Shown piece by piece: positions 50,611 to 61,182 of a stretch of DNA of 64,000 nucleotides. Both the position numbers and the translations under genes were made by a program. Position 1 is the stretch's first letter; every line of letters begins with the position of its first letter. This stretch comes from Eukaryota sp. TZLM1-RC (Eukaryota; Metamonada: BaSk clade). The stretch lies in the NCBI GenBank assembly GCA_040285825.1, contig JAUPSS010000004.1, forward strand, positions 2,770,550 to 2,834,549, read 5' to 3'. The notes under the pieces were generated by a model, which searched no databases, was not told where the DNA came from, and worked only from the letters and a program-made list of their open reading frames with translations.

Positions 50611-53436
50611 ATGCTCACAACAGAGGAACTTCATGCTGTACATTCCAATCCCGCACTTATACGAAACATTTGTATCATCTCTCATGTAGACCATGGCAAA
50701 TCCACTCTTGCAGACTCTCTTCTTTCTTCCAATGCTGTCATCTCTCCATCCAGTGCAGGCCTCATCCGTTACATGGATAACAGACCTGATGAACAAGAAC
50801 GTGGAATTACAATGAAGTCTTCTGCTCATGCCCTCGCATGTGTACATGACTCCAAACCCTACGGCATCATGCTCGTCGACACTCCTGGTCATGTAGACTT
50901 TGCCGTTGAAGTCACAGCGGCAATGTCCATGGCTGACGGTGCTCTTATTCTGGTAGATGCTGTTGAAGGCCTCTGCGCTCAAACCTATGCGGTAATGAGA
51001 AGCGCTTTTGAATCTGATATAGTACCTATTCTGGTTATAAATAAGATTGATCGACTTGTCACTGAGCTGAGGGAGAGTCCAATTGATTCATATAAAAGGC
51101 TAAGAAATTTGATTGAGCAGGTCAATGTTGCTGTTGCTTCAATGCTTTCAGAAAGCGCGTTTAGTAGAATATTAAGTCATGTAGAAAAAAGGAAAGTTCA
51201 ATCAAATGTTAATCAATCAAATGTCGATGATGATGATTTATTTGTTGATTTTGATGAATTAGATTTGGAAACTAGCAAACGGCTATTCAACCCCCTCAAC
51301 GGAAACGTATTATTCTCTTCGGCAACTGATCGATTTTGTTTTTCACCCCTCGACTTTGTTGATCTCTACCACGACAAGATGAAATTTTCAAAAAAAGTTC
51401 TACGTAAAACTCTCTGGGGTGATTACTATTTCTCAAAAGGTGGAAGAAGTATTACATCTACCGAAAGTAAAGCTAGTAATTCCACCCCATTATTCGCAAA
51501 GTTGGTGTTGGAGCCTTTATGGCGAGTTTATAACAATTTTTATTTAAATCCTAATATGGAAAAAGCTAAGAATATAATTAAAATTTTAGGTCTGAATGTA
51601 CCGTCACGTGATCTGGCGTGTCTTAATGACAAGAAGGGTTTGACTGACAAGAAGGGATCACTCAAATCAATCCTGTCACGTTGGTTACCGTTGGCCCCCA
51701 GAGTGTTGTCGACAGTCATTCAGCACGTTCCCTCTCCTCAGCAATGTTCTTTATCTCGATTCCAAAAGCTCACTGTCGAAAATTTAAGTATCATGACACG
51801 TTTAGGTCAAAATTCCACGTCACCTTTGATTTGTTCCATTGCTAAAGTATTTATCATTGGTAGAGACGTTGAAGCATCCTCGATTGAAGATTCTAATGAA
51901 TTACCTTTTTTTGATACTCCTTTTTTGGCGATTTTACGTGTTTGGTTTGGTAAGATTTCTATTGGTGATGAAATTTGTATTAAATCAACCAAAAATAATG
52001 AAGTCAAGTCTTGCAAAGTTGAAGGGATATATCTTCCCCTTGGTTCTAGGTTTTCTTCTATACCAAATGCTTGTGCTGGTTCTGTTATCGCGGTTAGAGG
52101 TTGCGAGGGGTTCTTTCACAAGGGTGGAATTGCTTTTTCTCCTTGTTTGCTGACGTCATCAGATCATAAAGACACGTCATCAGCTCAAATTCCTATTTTC
52201 AAATCAATGGAAACTAGAAATTACCCAGTCGTCAAGGTTGAAGTCTCTCCTTTCTCATTGGGCAACAATGCCTCCTTCCTCAAGGCTCTCTCTTGGCTGG
52301 ACCAGTCAGACCCCTCTGTTGAGGTTGGGGTCCTTGGTTCAGGTGGTCATTTCGTTGCAGGTTCTGGTGATCTTCATTTAGCACAATGCTTATCTGATTT
52401 GGCACGATGGACGGGGTGTAAAATAAAAACTTCACCGCCTATTTTTTCTTTAAGAGAAACTGTTTCTGTAGAGCGACCCCAGGCAGCTAGCAGAATCACT
52501 GTTGATCTCGGTAATATTTCTTTGACATTGAGGGTATTTTCACTTCCATTCGAGGCTTCACAATACCTTACCACCATCCCCTCCATCGTTAAATCTGCCG
52601 TTAGTGGAGAGCCAGATGCCATTAGTGTGGTGAAGGAAGGTTTAAGTAAATTTAATTCACGAGTAAATAGGCTAGTCGATAAAGACTTAATTTGGGCCTT
52701 TGGACCCCGTCACAATGGGTCATGTCTGCTGGTGAACAATCTTGATGATGATGTTAAACGCGAAATGAAGTGGGATTCGGTATTTGGGAAGGACACGAAG
52801 GAGAAGGGAAGTGCTTTTGATTCAATTTGCAATGCCATCAGGTCTGCATTCCAGGTATTTTGTCTTGCTGGACCCCTCTGCGGTGAGCCTTTGGTTGGAG
52901 TGGTGGTGATGATTGATAGTATTGTTTTTGATTCTTCAAGTGATTCTGCTTCTTCAAACATCATCTCCTCTCTCATAGATGGTTATACCAGAGGTTTTAT
53001 GGCTTCTTCGCCTCGCCTAGCAGAAGCGATGCTCAAATGTGATATTAGTACTCCTCAAGGAGCGCTTTCGTCCGTTTATGCTGTTCTGTCAAAGAGAAGA
53101 AGTAAGATTACGTTGGAAGAACTTCGAGATGGTTCTGATACTTTTGTAATTAGTTGTTTCATTCCTTTATTAGAGTCATTTGGTTTTGTTGAGGATTTAA
53201 GAAGTCAATCGAGTGGACAAGCATCTGCGCAAATCAGTTTTGATCATTGGAGGTTGATTGATGATGACCCCTTGCATGTACCTGATGAAGAAGAGCTTGA
53301 GGAATATGGGGATAAGGGGATTGTAGCTCCAAATGTTGCTAGAGACTGTATGAATCTTCTTCGTAGGAGGAAAGGGTTGTTGGTCAAGGATGATTATATT
53401 TTGGATGGGCAAAAGCAAAGGACTTTAAAGAGATAG
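50611..53436 (+). CDS. EFL1: EFL1/Ria1, GTPase of late 60S ribosome maturation (intact copy)
   Basis: A 941-residue protein from the ATG at 50611 (MLTTEELHAV, the usual EFL1 beginning). An in-frame ATG at 50488 adds 41 residues, but that DNA looks like antisense family A sequence. Landmarks, numbered from 50611: P-loop HVDHGKST (25-32), switch I ERGITMKSS (63-71), DTPGH (90-94) and NKID (144-147). EF-2-like domains II-V follow, with YLPLGSRFSSIPNACAGS and the EFL1-typical WAFGPRHNGSCLLV and LAGPLCGEPLVGV. The C-terminus RRRKGLLVKDDYIL ends in KQRTLKR. EFL1 uses GTP to eject eIF6 from pre-60S subunits in the cytoplasm, together with SBDS. It converges on the CUE copy at 55169-56344. Confidence 0.95.
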   Translation: MLTTEELHAVHSNPALIRNICIISHVDHGKSTLADSLLSSNAVISPSSAGLIRYMDNRPDEQERGITMKSSAHALACVHDSKPYGIMLVDTPGHVDFAVEVTAAMSMADGALILVDAVEGLCAQTYAVMRSAFESDIVPILVINKIDRLVTELRESPIDSYKRLRNLIEQVNVAVASMLSESAFSRILSHVEKRKVQSNVNQSNVDDDDLFVDFDELDLETSKRLFNPLNGNVLFSSATDRFCFSPLDFVDLYHDKMKFSKKVLRKTLWGDYYFSKGGRSITSTESKASNSTPLFAKLVLEPLWRVYNNFYLNPNMEKAKNIIKILGLNVPSRDLACLNDKKGLTDKKGSLKSILSRWLPLAPRVLSTVIQHVPSPQQCSLSRFQKLTVENLSIMTRLGQNSTSPLICSIAKVFIIGRDVEASSIEDSNELPFFDTPFLAILRVWFGKISIGDEICIKSTKNNEVKSCKVEGIYLPLGSRFSSIPNACAGSVIAVRGCEGFFHKGGIAFSPCLLTSSDHKDTSSAQIPIFKSMETRNYPVVKVEVSPFSLGNNASFLKALSWLDQSDPSVEVGVLGSGGHFVAGSGDLHLAQCLSDLARWTGCKIKTSPPIFSLRETVSVERPQAASRITVDLGNISLTLRVFSLPFEASQYLTTIPSIVKSAVSGEPDAISVVKEGLSKFNSRVNRLVDKDLIWAFGPRHNGSCLLVNNLDDDVKREMKWDSVFGKDTKEKGSAFDSICNAIRSAFQVFCLAGPLCGEPLVGVVVMIDSIVFDSSSDSASSNIISSLIDGYTRGFMASSPRLAEAMLKCDISTPQGALSSVYAVLSKRRSKITLEELRDGSDTFVISCFIPLLESFGFVEDLRSQSSGQASAQISFDHWRLIDDDPLHVPDEEELEEYGDKGIVAPNVARDCMNLLRRRKGLLVKDDYILDGQKQRTLKR

Positions 53437-53636
53437 CGTTGGTATTTTTTTGAATTAGTTTTGTGTACATTTTCTTGGAATTTCTTTTAAATTTAGTTTT
53501 TTGTTTCTCTTTAATACATTGATAATCCATGATATTTTTCGACTCAACTGTTAGGGAAAAAATACGAAGAATCTTTGGCACAACAATAGTTATGTTTGTT
53601 TGGAGGATATGTTTACAATAAAAAACAAAAAAAATG
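53437..53636. other. EFL1 3' flank
   Basis: Matches the flank of the left EFL1 copy inverted; contains TTTAATACATTG after the stop. No gene. Confidence 0.5.
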
Positions 53637-53649
53637 TTTGCAGGATATT

Positions 53650-54002
53650 TAAAAATTTTATTTATTGAATTTGTACACTTAATTAAATTAACTCAATACT
53701 AATGGGACGACTATCATTGAATCAAGATTTCCTCTACAAAATCTTGATCTGCTTGCTGTCTAGCTAAAGCTTCTCTTATTCGATTGAAAAACCGTGGTAA
53801 TCTATTAATAATGGCAAATTGAATCCGTGAACGCCATAAAAATATATCAAATCTTCTCATTGTTTTTTCTTGCACCATTTTTTGGAAGTCATTCAAAAAA
53901 ATTTCTGCTTCAACTGATAATCTTCCATTTATCGAAAATGGGAAAGCAATAAAAACCAGCTGTGTATTTCTATCAACATTAGCATCTTCAATATCTTTAT
54001 CT
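53650..54002 (-). mobile_element. Family A retroelement, 5'-truncated insertion with 13-bp target duplication
   Basis: Only the last ~350 bases of family A (INGRLSVEAE...FVEEIL and the 3' tail) in minus orientation. It is flanked by tttgcaggatatt at 53637-53649 and 54003-54015. The left-hand inverted block lacks it, so it arrived after the duplication. Confidence 0.9.
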
Positions 54003-54015
54003 TTTGCAGGATATT

Positions 54016-54211
54016 GAATACTAGACAGAATTTTATTTCAATATCAATACAGTATATAAAAAAACTGTTAGGGATCTAATTCTTCTGAGTTCCTGAAATT
54101 GTGGTTATCAAAATTCACCAAAACTAATCTATTAACCACATTTACCTTTCTTCTATTTCATTCTTTGTTTTTTTTACGCTTGCTTGTCTGTTGTAATCAC
54201 TAAAAAATGGG
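54016..54211. other. Duplicated spacer
   Basis: The inverted equivalent is at about 5718-5915. Non-coding. Confidence 0.5.
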
Positions 54212-54950
54212 CTCAAAAACGAGATTAAATCTGAATACCCATATTAATCAATTGTTATTAAAAGAAAAATGTATTTGTTCGAATTCACCACAGCTCACTT
54301 TGCGCCATGCTCTAAATTGATAAATTATCGTTCTTCATTACATGATGCTGGTAGAGACACTGTTTTCAATATGACGCGAACTGCAAGAATATCGTATATC
54401 AAAGAGCCCCTGTTGAAAGAAACATTGTCATTGAATAATTTTGGCTCTGATGATAGAGGTGATGTATACTGTGATTGGATTGAGATCTCTGAAGCTATTG
54501 TTAACTTTGTCTTCTGTAATGTTGCAAATGACACTTTGGTTCACAGAAGAAAACTTAATTCTGTGAGTGCTCTTGATTTTAAGCAAAAGGAAAACATAGA
54601 AAATATGATAAAGATATTGAAGAGGCTAATGCTGATAGAAATACACAGCTGGTTTTTATTGCTTTCCCATTTTCGATAAATGGAAGATTATCAGTTGAAG
54701 CAGAAATTTTTTTGAATGACTTCCAAAAAATGGTGCAAGAAAAAACAATGAATAGATTTGATATTTTTTCGGCGCTCTCGAATTTAATTTGCCATTATTA
54801 AAAGATAACCTAGGTTTTTCAATCGAATAAGAGAAGCTTTAGCTAGACAGCAAGCAGGTCATGATTTTGTAGAGGAAATCTTGGTTCAATGATAGTCGTC
54901 CCATTAGTTATGAATGAATTTTGTAAAGTGTGCAGGTTCAATAGATTAAT
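54212..54950 (+). mobile_element. Family A retroelement, 5'-truncated (duplicated copy)
   Basis: Plus-strand counterpart of 4970-5717: finger, LHDAGRDTVF, RGDVYCDWIE nuclease core (54325-54530), a frame change near 54580, then the 3' tail with GTCCCATTAGTTATGA near 54896. The finger here has a small deletion (HALN followed directly by Lys). Confidence 0.85.
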
Positions 54951-55168
54951 TCAGTAAAAAAATGGGTATCCTTGTTGGATATAAAATTGAGCAGAATAAA
55001 AATTATGACCAAATTTTCAAGTCACCTAGTGATAATTTCAATCAAAAAATCAATCAAAAATAATGTTAACATTGTCAGCCTACATTGATTCTCCAATTGT
55101 ATTTGCCTATTTAAACCAACTATTGATCATTATTTGCCAAAAAACTCTTTATTTTGAAACTATTTACT
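54951..55168. other. 3' flank of CUE copy 2
   Basis: Nearly identical, inverted, to 4746-4969. Contains the aataaagag block (as its complement) shared with 4749-4775 and 16680-16706. Confidence 0.6.
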
Positions 55169-56344
55169 CTAGAATTGTACAACCAATGAATTAGAAAATC
55201 CATTTATACAGTGATTAATTTCCTTATGATGGAGAATTTCTGCAAATTGTTGAGGAGTTTGGTCACCAAAAAAGAACTCAATTGCAATTTGCTTTGGGGT
55301 TTTGGCTAACGAGGAAATAAGAGAAACAAACTCTTCTGGTGAACAATTACTGACATCAATTACTGAAGAAATTCTTGAATTATATACAGTTCGAAGTTCA
55401 TTTAAATGGTGGTTAAACTCTTCCAAAAGCTCTCTTCTTGCTTTTTGTTCGTCACCATTAAGCTGACTATTTACTGGTATCGAGTTCATGGCCTTAACCA
55501 GATCACTACGTAATTCTACCAACACATTCAATGGAACTTCACTAACAGGGGTGACGGGAGGTTCAGCTGGTTCTTCATGCATAAGACCCCAGTATGCTTC
55601 TTCCTCGTGTTTAATAGGTTGTTGAGCATGATGAGGGGATGTCAGAGGGCGTGATGGCTGGGTTGTTCGTTGAAACTGTTGTATGGTTTTCTTCCTCTCG
55701 GTAAGAAGGGTCACTGACAGTTTTACATCAAAGTTGGTCTGTCTGAATACATTCTGTACTTCGTCTTGTTGTATTTGTGGGAAATCTTGTCGTAGTAACG
55801 CTAATTGTTCCTTTTGGCGTTTGGTTAGAGGTTTTAGTTTGTTTGTTCCCTGGGGTTTTCTCCATATTGCTAGTTCAGCCTCAGCCTTGTCATAGTTTCC
55901 ACGATTCTTATCATAAATCCGTAAGATCTCGTTCATTGGCACATGTGGAAATGCCAGATGTAGTCGACTGATAAATACTTGTTTTTGAGTTGTATCACCA
56001 GATAGAACGAGGTCATGTGGTTTTGATATGGATTCGTCTTTTCCCACTCTTTCAGCTTGCTTTGTTGGAACTGATGTTCCCTGCTGAACATAAGAAGATT
56101 GAAGTCTGACGGGGTCTTGATGCTGTTTCCCATGACCATTTGGTATTGGTTGGCTTTGTTGAGCGACCATTCTTTTGAGTTCTAGACGAGTTTTGTCAAT
56201 ATCCTGGTTGTGTTTCTTATAAACATCTTCTATCTGATCGTATATGTGGGGATAACGCTTGAATGTGTTGCGTAGTTGCTGGAGATGGGTGTCATGATCA
56301 GAACTGAGTCCTAAAAAACTGCCAATAGTGTTCCAGACACCCAT
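55169..56344 (-). CDS. CUE/UBA-like repeat protein, copy 2
   Basis: A 391-residue protein from the ATG at 56344, the inverted paralogue of 3555-4745. It has three CUE/UBA-like helical repeats at about residues 19-60, 127-167 (LHLAFPHVPMNEILRIYDKNRGNYDKAEAELAIW) and 178-215. The conserved C-terminal domain (PLNVLVELRSDLVKAMNSIPVNSQLNGDEQKARRELLEE...) is almost unchanged between copies. The N-terminal halves differ at roughly half of their positions, whereas the C-terminal halves and the 3' flanks differ only slightly. A ubiquitin-binding role is inferred from the repeat pattern. Confidence 0.75.
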   Translation of the reverse strand: MGVWNTIGSFLGLSSDHDTHLQQLRNTFKRYPHIYDQIEDVYKKHNQDIDKTRLELKRMVAQQSQPIPNGHGKQHQDPVRLQSSYVQQGTSVPTKQAERVGKDESISKPHDLVLSGDTTQKQVFISRLHLAFPHVPMNEILRIYDKNRGNYDKAEAELAIWRKPQGTNKLKPLTKRQKEQLALLRQDFPQIQQDEVQNVFRQTNFDVKLSVTLLTERKKTIQQFQRTTQPSRPLTSPHHAQQPIKHEEEAYWGLMHEEPAEPPVTPVSEVPLNVLVELRSDLVKAMNSIPVNSQLNGDEQKARRELLEEFNHHLNELRTVYNSRISSVIDVSNCSPEEFVSLISSLAKTPKQIAIEFFFGDQTPQQFAEILHHKEINHCINGFSNSLVVQF

Positions 56345-56589
56345 TTTGAATTTTGAATAGTGGAAATTTAAAAAAACAGTCCGTGAATTTCATCTCAAAT
56401 AGATATTGCTGGTGGGGATTTCAACAAAATGAGTTGAGGGCTTGGTGGTCATCAAGTGAGATAGGATGTGAAATTTTTGGTTTTTTTCGAGCATTTTTTT
56501 GTTTAATTAATTATTTTTTCCATTTGTTTTCGTTTCTGTGGAATGTTTGGGACTTTTTTAAGTGAAAGTTCTTCATTCATCGGTTTAGT
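56345..56589. other. Upstream of CUE copy 2, nothing recognised
   Basis: It shares the phrase gatttcatctcaaatagatatt with about 42390-42412. Otherwise no feature. Confidence 0.35.
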
Positions 56590-56762
56590 TAATAGTTTCT
56601 TAAATTTAAATTATTTATTAAAAACTTATAAATCAACATCTAAATATCCCATCTCTCCCCAAACAAAAACACTAGATGCAACTCTCTCATAGTGAGATCC
56701 AAGAGAAAGCAAAGCATCAGAAACCATCTTCAACATCCCCTTAAAAATATGTCCGGTAAAGT
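56590..56762 (-). mobile_element. Family B retroelement extreme 3' end
   Basis: The minus strand encodes FKGMLKMVSDALLSLGSHYERVASSVFVWGE before a stop. This is the terminal domain of the same family B subtype as 58790-60190. 5'-truncated to about 170 bases. Confidence 0.75.
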
Positions 56763-57364
56763 AATTCAGTTAAATTTCGTGTGGTATTTCCAAATTGGTT
56801 TTGATTTCATTGGAGGAATTTGACAATGTTGATTCTTCATTATCTGATGCACTAGAACTAGCGTCAAAAAGTCGGATTGCAACCATTCAAAAAGGTTGTT
56901 GCAACAAACTATATCACTTACATTCTAATGCAAATGAAGTTCCAGTTCTATGTTGGATAAACTCAATCATTCTCAACCATTTTCATATCTCATCCAAAAT
57001 TAAAATTCCTCAAATACATAATGTGCTTTTCGCTGATTCTGCTTTTTCCAGTATAACAGGTGTGCGTTATGACATTTTGTTAGACAACATCCTTCACAAT
57101 TTAACTTGCAATACCACACATGATACTTTACTTGATTAATTCAATAATTAATGTAGTTATTAATTTACACGAAAACAATCACTAGTAGTTCATGGTTGTA
57201 CCTTTCTTGTCAATTTTGTATGTACGATAAACTGGCCAGAAGAATTTGCTGCCAATCTTTTAGTTGTCAAACATTTGGGTAACAATTACTGAAACCCGAT
57301 CTTTTTCAGGACCAATATTGCAGACAGGTTTTGAAGGGAAACCAGAATTAGCATTCCAATTACT
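56763..57364. other. Gap with possible DDE-type remnants
   Basis: A 115-codon plus ORF (56795-57139) shows no motif I know. On the minus strand at about 57180-57350 there is a KDRVSVIVTQMFDN...KFFWPVYRTYK segment resembling the beta-strand start of a DDE endonuclease (Tigger/pogo type), broken by stops. Weak. Confidence 0.3.
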
Positions 57365-57516
57365 TAATTCCAGCGTGGCACCTTTTTGCTTTCGCGAATG
57401 AAAAAAACGCACTTTTGAAAAAAAACGCATTTTTTTTGTTGATTTTGAGGACCATTTCTTAAAAGCAAATTCTCATTACTCCAATACCACCTTATCTTTC
57501 CTTCTCCTCTTCTGTC

Positions 57517-58462
57517 ATGCCTCGCAAACGAGACATCGCTTGGGATTACGTCATAGAACTTTCCTGTGATGACTCTGACCCAGATTGTACAATAAATCTT
57601 GATTCGCCCGAAGTTATTCCTATTGAAAACAATTATACACACCAATGTGTTTATTGCTCCTTGAAGTACACTCCAGGTTCCGCTACGCGCATCATTACAT
57701 GGTATTTCACTTTGGTTGGAGTTTGAAGAAATTTATAAATGTTGCTATCCAGTTTTGAAGTTGTTAAAACTATTTGATTGTAATACGCCATTGTCCGCAG
57801 AAATTCTTTATTTGATAGAAGAGGCTAAAATTGAAATGATTAATTATGATGGGATCATTATTGCCGACGAGAGGAAGAATCTCATCATTGCATCGTTTGA
57901 TGACCGAACCAGTCAATTAATAACCGATTTCTACGTTGCTTCTGCGATGCTAAACCCAAAAAATTATCTTCCTGAAAGACTCAATTTTGCTGAACAGTTA
58001 TTTGATATAAGTAAGTTTCAAGATTTTGTGCTAAAAGTTACCAGTTACGACAGTGATAAGGCACTAGATTTACTGCGTCAATTTTCTGTTTTTCAAAGAT
58101 TCAATAATCACACAAGTTTTGGAAGGCCCTTAGCATTAGCAGGAAGAGAGAAAGAAAACTTTAATGCTATGGTCTGGTGGCAGCAGTTTGGTTATGACGC
58201 ACCTGAGCTTCAAAAATTGGCATTACAAGTGGTGTCCCAATTTGTGTCTGCTTCTGCAGTTGAGAGATTGTGGAGTCTACATGATTGGATTCATTCTAAG
58301 CGTAGAAATAGACTCACTGAAGAGCGTGTAAAAAAATTAATAGCAGTGTATAATTTCCTGGCAAGTTGTCGTCAAGAAGAAGATTCTGAAGAAGACAACA
58401 AGACGGAAGACTGTATCGAAATATTGAATGTTTGCTGTCAGCTGTTAGAAGAAGAAGATTGA
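57517..58462 (+). pseudogene. hAT-type transposase remnant, internally deleted
   Basis: The first frame (57517-57726) starts MPRKRDIAWDYV and holds a BED-type finger beginning (CVYCSLKYTPGSATRI). It then shifts into a second frame (57716-58462) that lacks the catalytic centre but contains the classic hAT C-terminal dimerisation domain: WWQQFGYDAPELQKLALQVVSQFVSASAVERLWS and HSKRRNRLTEERVKKLIAVYNF. hAT proteins are normally 500-700 residues, so the middle has been lost. Adenine-rich AAAAAAACGCA motifs lie on both sides (57401-57440 and 58590-58640). Confidence 0.8.
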
Positions 58463-58789
58463 GAGTCCTAGTTTCTAAGGCAATGAACTGATCTATTGTT
58501 GGTGTTTTAGTTTTACAATAAATTATAGTTACAATGTGTTTATTTGTTACATATAATATAGAATTTCATCCAAATTAGAATATTCATTTGAAAAAAACGC
58601 AGCCCTGACGAAAAAAAAACGCATTTTGAAAAAAACGCATTTTCGTTGGGGGTACAAAATGATTTTGTATCACACACACTTTCACATTCACTTCACGATT
58701 TATTCACTTCCTTAAATATAATGTCTTTAGTTGCGTCTGGTACACCCAATTCCATACAAATCTAACTTTACCACTATCTAGTATTTGGA
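58463..58789. other. Spacer with relic of the MSLV ORF
   Basis: At about 58721-58765 an ATG-TCT-TTA-GTT start with a leader like that at 42440-42462 runs into a stop after 14 codons. It contains the right-hand AAAAAAACGCA motifs. Confidence 0.35.
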
Positions 58790-60190
58790 GGTATTGAGTT
58801 AAAGGAGTGTTCATCCACAGTTTTGCTAAACCAAATTCCCCATATTTCTTGGCCGAAAGAGAAGAATCCCGCTTTTGCAAATCTTTTACAAGATATTTGT
58901 GACAGTACTTCTTCTGCCTTAGTAACAACAATTCCTCAAGTTTATGGTACTCTTTTAACTGATTCTGCCTGAACTTTGAACATGAGATTTCCTCCCTTTA
59001 TCTGACCTGATAATTTACCTCATAATTTAATTTGTCAATGTTCTCGAAAAATTACAATTACTCATTTGTTAAATTGTAAACATTTTATTACTTTTAGAAG
59101 CAAGGTTCATGATGCTGTAAGAGACCAGTTATATTGTGTGTGTAAATCTCATAGAATTGAATCCTTCTTGGAACCTCTGTTGTCAAATCTGTTTGATACT
59201 GAAGATGATTTTCAAAAGAATAATAGAGGTGATGTCATATTACCTGCATTAGAAGGAGCTTCATTTTATTGGATGTAATGTCTGTTGATCCTTGTAATGC
59301 CTTAAATGAAAGGCTAGTTAATTCTGAAATTCATAATTCCCTTTCAAATGCTGAAAATTTCAAAATCAAAAAATACAATGAACCTTTGTATTGATATTTA
59401 TTGAATTTGCACACTTAGTTAAATTAATTCATAACTAATGGGACGACTATCAATGAACCAAGATTTCCTCTACAAAATCTTGATCTGCTTGCTGTCTAGC
59501 TAAAGCTTCTGTTATTCTATTGAAAAACCGAGGTAATCTATTAATAATGGCAAATTGAATCCGAAAACGCCATAAAAAAATGTCAAATCTTTTCATTGTT
59601 TTTTCTTGAACCATTTTATGGAAGTCATTCAAAAAAAAATTCTGCTTTATCTGATAATCTTCCATTTATCGAAAATGTTAAAGCAATAAAAACCAGCTGT
59701 GTATTTCTATCGACATTAGCCTCTTCAATATCTTTATCATATTTTCTATGTTTTTCTTTTGCTTTAAAATCAAGACCACTCACAGGATTAAGTTTTCTTC
59801 TGTGAACCAAAGTATCATTTGCAACATTACATGAGACAAAGTCAACAATAGCTTCAGAATTATCGATCCAATCACAGTATACATGAACCTTTGTTCAAAT
59901 TGTCTAGTCATCAGCATGCAAAATACAATTTGCATCCATTTGTATTATCTCCTTTTGGTTCACTTGCACCAACTGCTTTACGTTTTTTGGATGATTTTGA
60001 AATGATTGTAAAGAGAAGAACTAACAAGAATTTCAACAGATTGTTTTGGCAAAATAGAATTGTGTTTTCTGTTTTTAAGGGGATGTTGAAGATGGTTTCT
60101 GATGCTTTGCTTTCTCTTAAAACTCACTATGAGATAGTTGCATCTAGTGTTTTTGTTTGGGAGAGATGGACTGTTGATTTATGTTGATTT
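58790..60190 (+). mobile_element. Family B retroelement (third subtype), split by a nested family A insertion
   Basis: Plus strand. KNPAFANLLQDICDSTSSALVT, the finger (CQCSRKITITHLLNC), HDAVRDQLYCVCKSHRIESFLEPLLS and a RGDVILPAL nuclease-like start run to 59389. After the insertion the frame resumes with HAKYNLHPFVLSPFGSLAPTALRFLDDFEMIVK...WQNRIVFSVFKGMLKMVSDALLS and ends near 60184. Stops at several points show decay. This order dates family B here as older than the family A insertion. Confidence 0.85.
59390..59882 (-). mobile_element. Family A retroelement nested in family B, 12-bp target duplication
   Basis: A 5'-truncated family A copy (from CDWIDNSEAIVDFVSCN through the C-terminus and 3' tail) in minus orientation. 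It is flanked by perfect atgaacctttgt at 59378-59389 and 59883-59894. Confidence 0.93.
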
Positions 60191-60597
60191 ATAGGTTTTT
60201 GATAAAAAGATTAAATAAAAAAACATGGAACCTTTTGCATTGATTTATTTTAACATTACTTTTGGATTAATACTTGGGTTGCTCTTGACATTAACACCAG
60301 TGATTTCCACATTGGAATTCCAATATCCTCCAAGGAATCATCTCGTTTGGCACCTCTTTTAATCTGCAGCCTCACATTTCATAACGTTTCAAAATTGCAA
60401 AAATCACGGTTTTTGGTTGTGATTAATGCTTGATTTAAAAAAACAAGAGTGTATTAGATTCCAACTATCCATTTTGTTGTTATCTATTATAAATCTGTCT
60501 AAAACCAAATACATTGTTGTAACTCTCCCAAAACTAGTATCGTGCTTACTGTGAAATAATATAAAAACAAACAAATTCGATAAAATTCTTTACAGCA
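60191..60597. other. Intergenic, nothing recognised
   Basis: AT-rich; no supported ORF. Confidence 0.5.
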
Positions 60598-61182
60598 CTA
60601 TGACAATGAAACAGGAACGACACCTTCACGAGTAACAAGCTTGATTGTAAATGATGGATTATTGATCAAGAACCTCTTCTGAATCTCAGTAATGCACCTT
60701 TGAATGATTTCCTTTCCTTCTTCTATGGTAATCTCACTGTGCCAGTACCTATCAAAAATACTGTAAATAAAGTTTGAAGCATAACCATGGGCAGCAAAAT
60801 TGAGTTGTTGAATGCTGGCGAGATAATCAACCCAATAAAGGGAACCACCAGCGTCTTCATCAAATCCCACGACCAAGGAGTTTGCCATGAGAGGAGCCTT
60901 TCGCAGTTTATCTGCAAGAGTTCGACGGACGTAGTGGGCCAGTGCATGTGTTGTGAGAGGGTATCCATGGCGTAGGGTGTAAAGAGCGGTGTTTCTGGCC
61001 ACTAGTTCTGTAAATTGTGTGCCATCACCAGATCCATCATCTGCTACAAGAATAGCTTTGTTGTTGCCAAGATCGGTGATTTTGTCAACATCAGATTTCA
61101 TAAGTATGATTGATTGTGCTCGACCATTATCAGCTGCAACAAGAACAAAGTCTTTACCGCATAAACCAAAGAGAGATTCCAT
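60598..61182 (-). CDS. PSMB2: 20S proteasome subunit beta-4 (PSMB2 type)
   Basis: 194 residues from the ATG at 61182, the normal length and start of the family (MESLFGLCGKDFVLVAADN, comparable to the MEYLIGIQGPDYVLVASD start of animal PSMB2). Motifs: KSDVDKITDLGNNKAILVADD, ALYTLRHGYPLTTHALAHYVRRTLAD, SLVVGFDEDAGGSLYWVDYLAS, FAAHGYASNFIYSIFDRYW and EIIQRCITEIQKRFLINNPSFTIKLV. Beta-4 is a non-catalytic ring subunit without the N-terminal Thr propeptide, which fits here. The frame stays open upstream to an ATG at 61464, adding 94 residues with hydrophobic and Cys-rich character that no beta-4 has; this is taken as leader. Confidence 0.93.
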   Translation of the reverse strand: MESLFGLCGKDFVLVAADNGRAQSIILMKSDVDKITDLGNNKAILVADDGSGDGTQFTELVARNTALYTLRHGYPLTTHALAHYVRRTLADKLRKAPLMANSLVVGFDEDAGGSLYWVDYLASIQQLNFAAHGYASNFIYSIFDRYWHSEITIEEGKEIIQRCITEIQKRFLINNPSFTIKLVTREGVVPVSLS

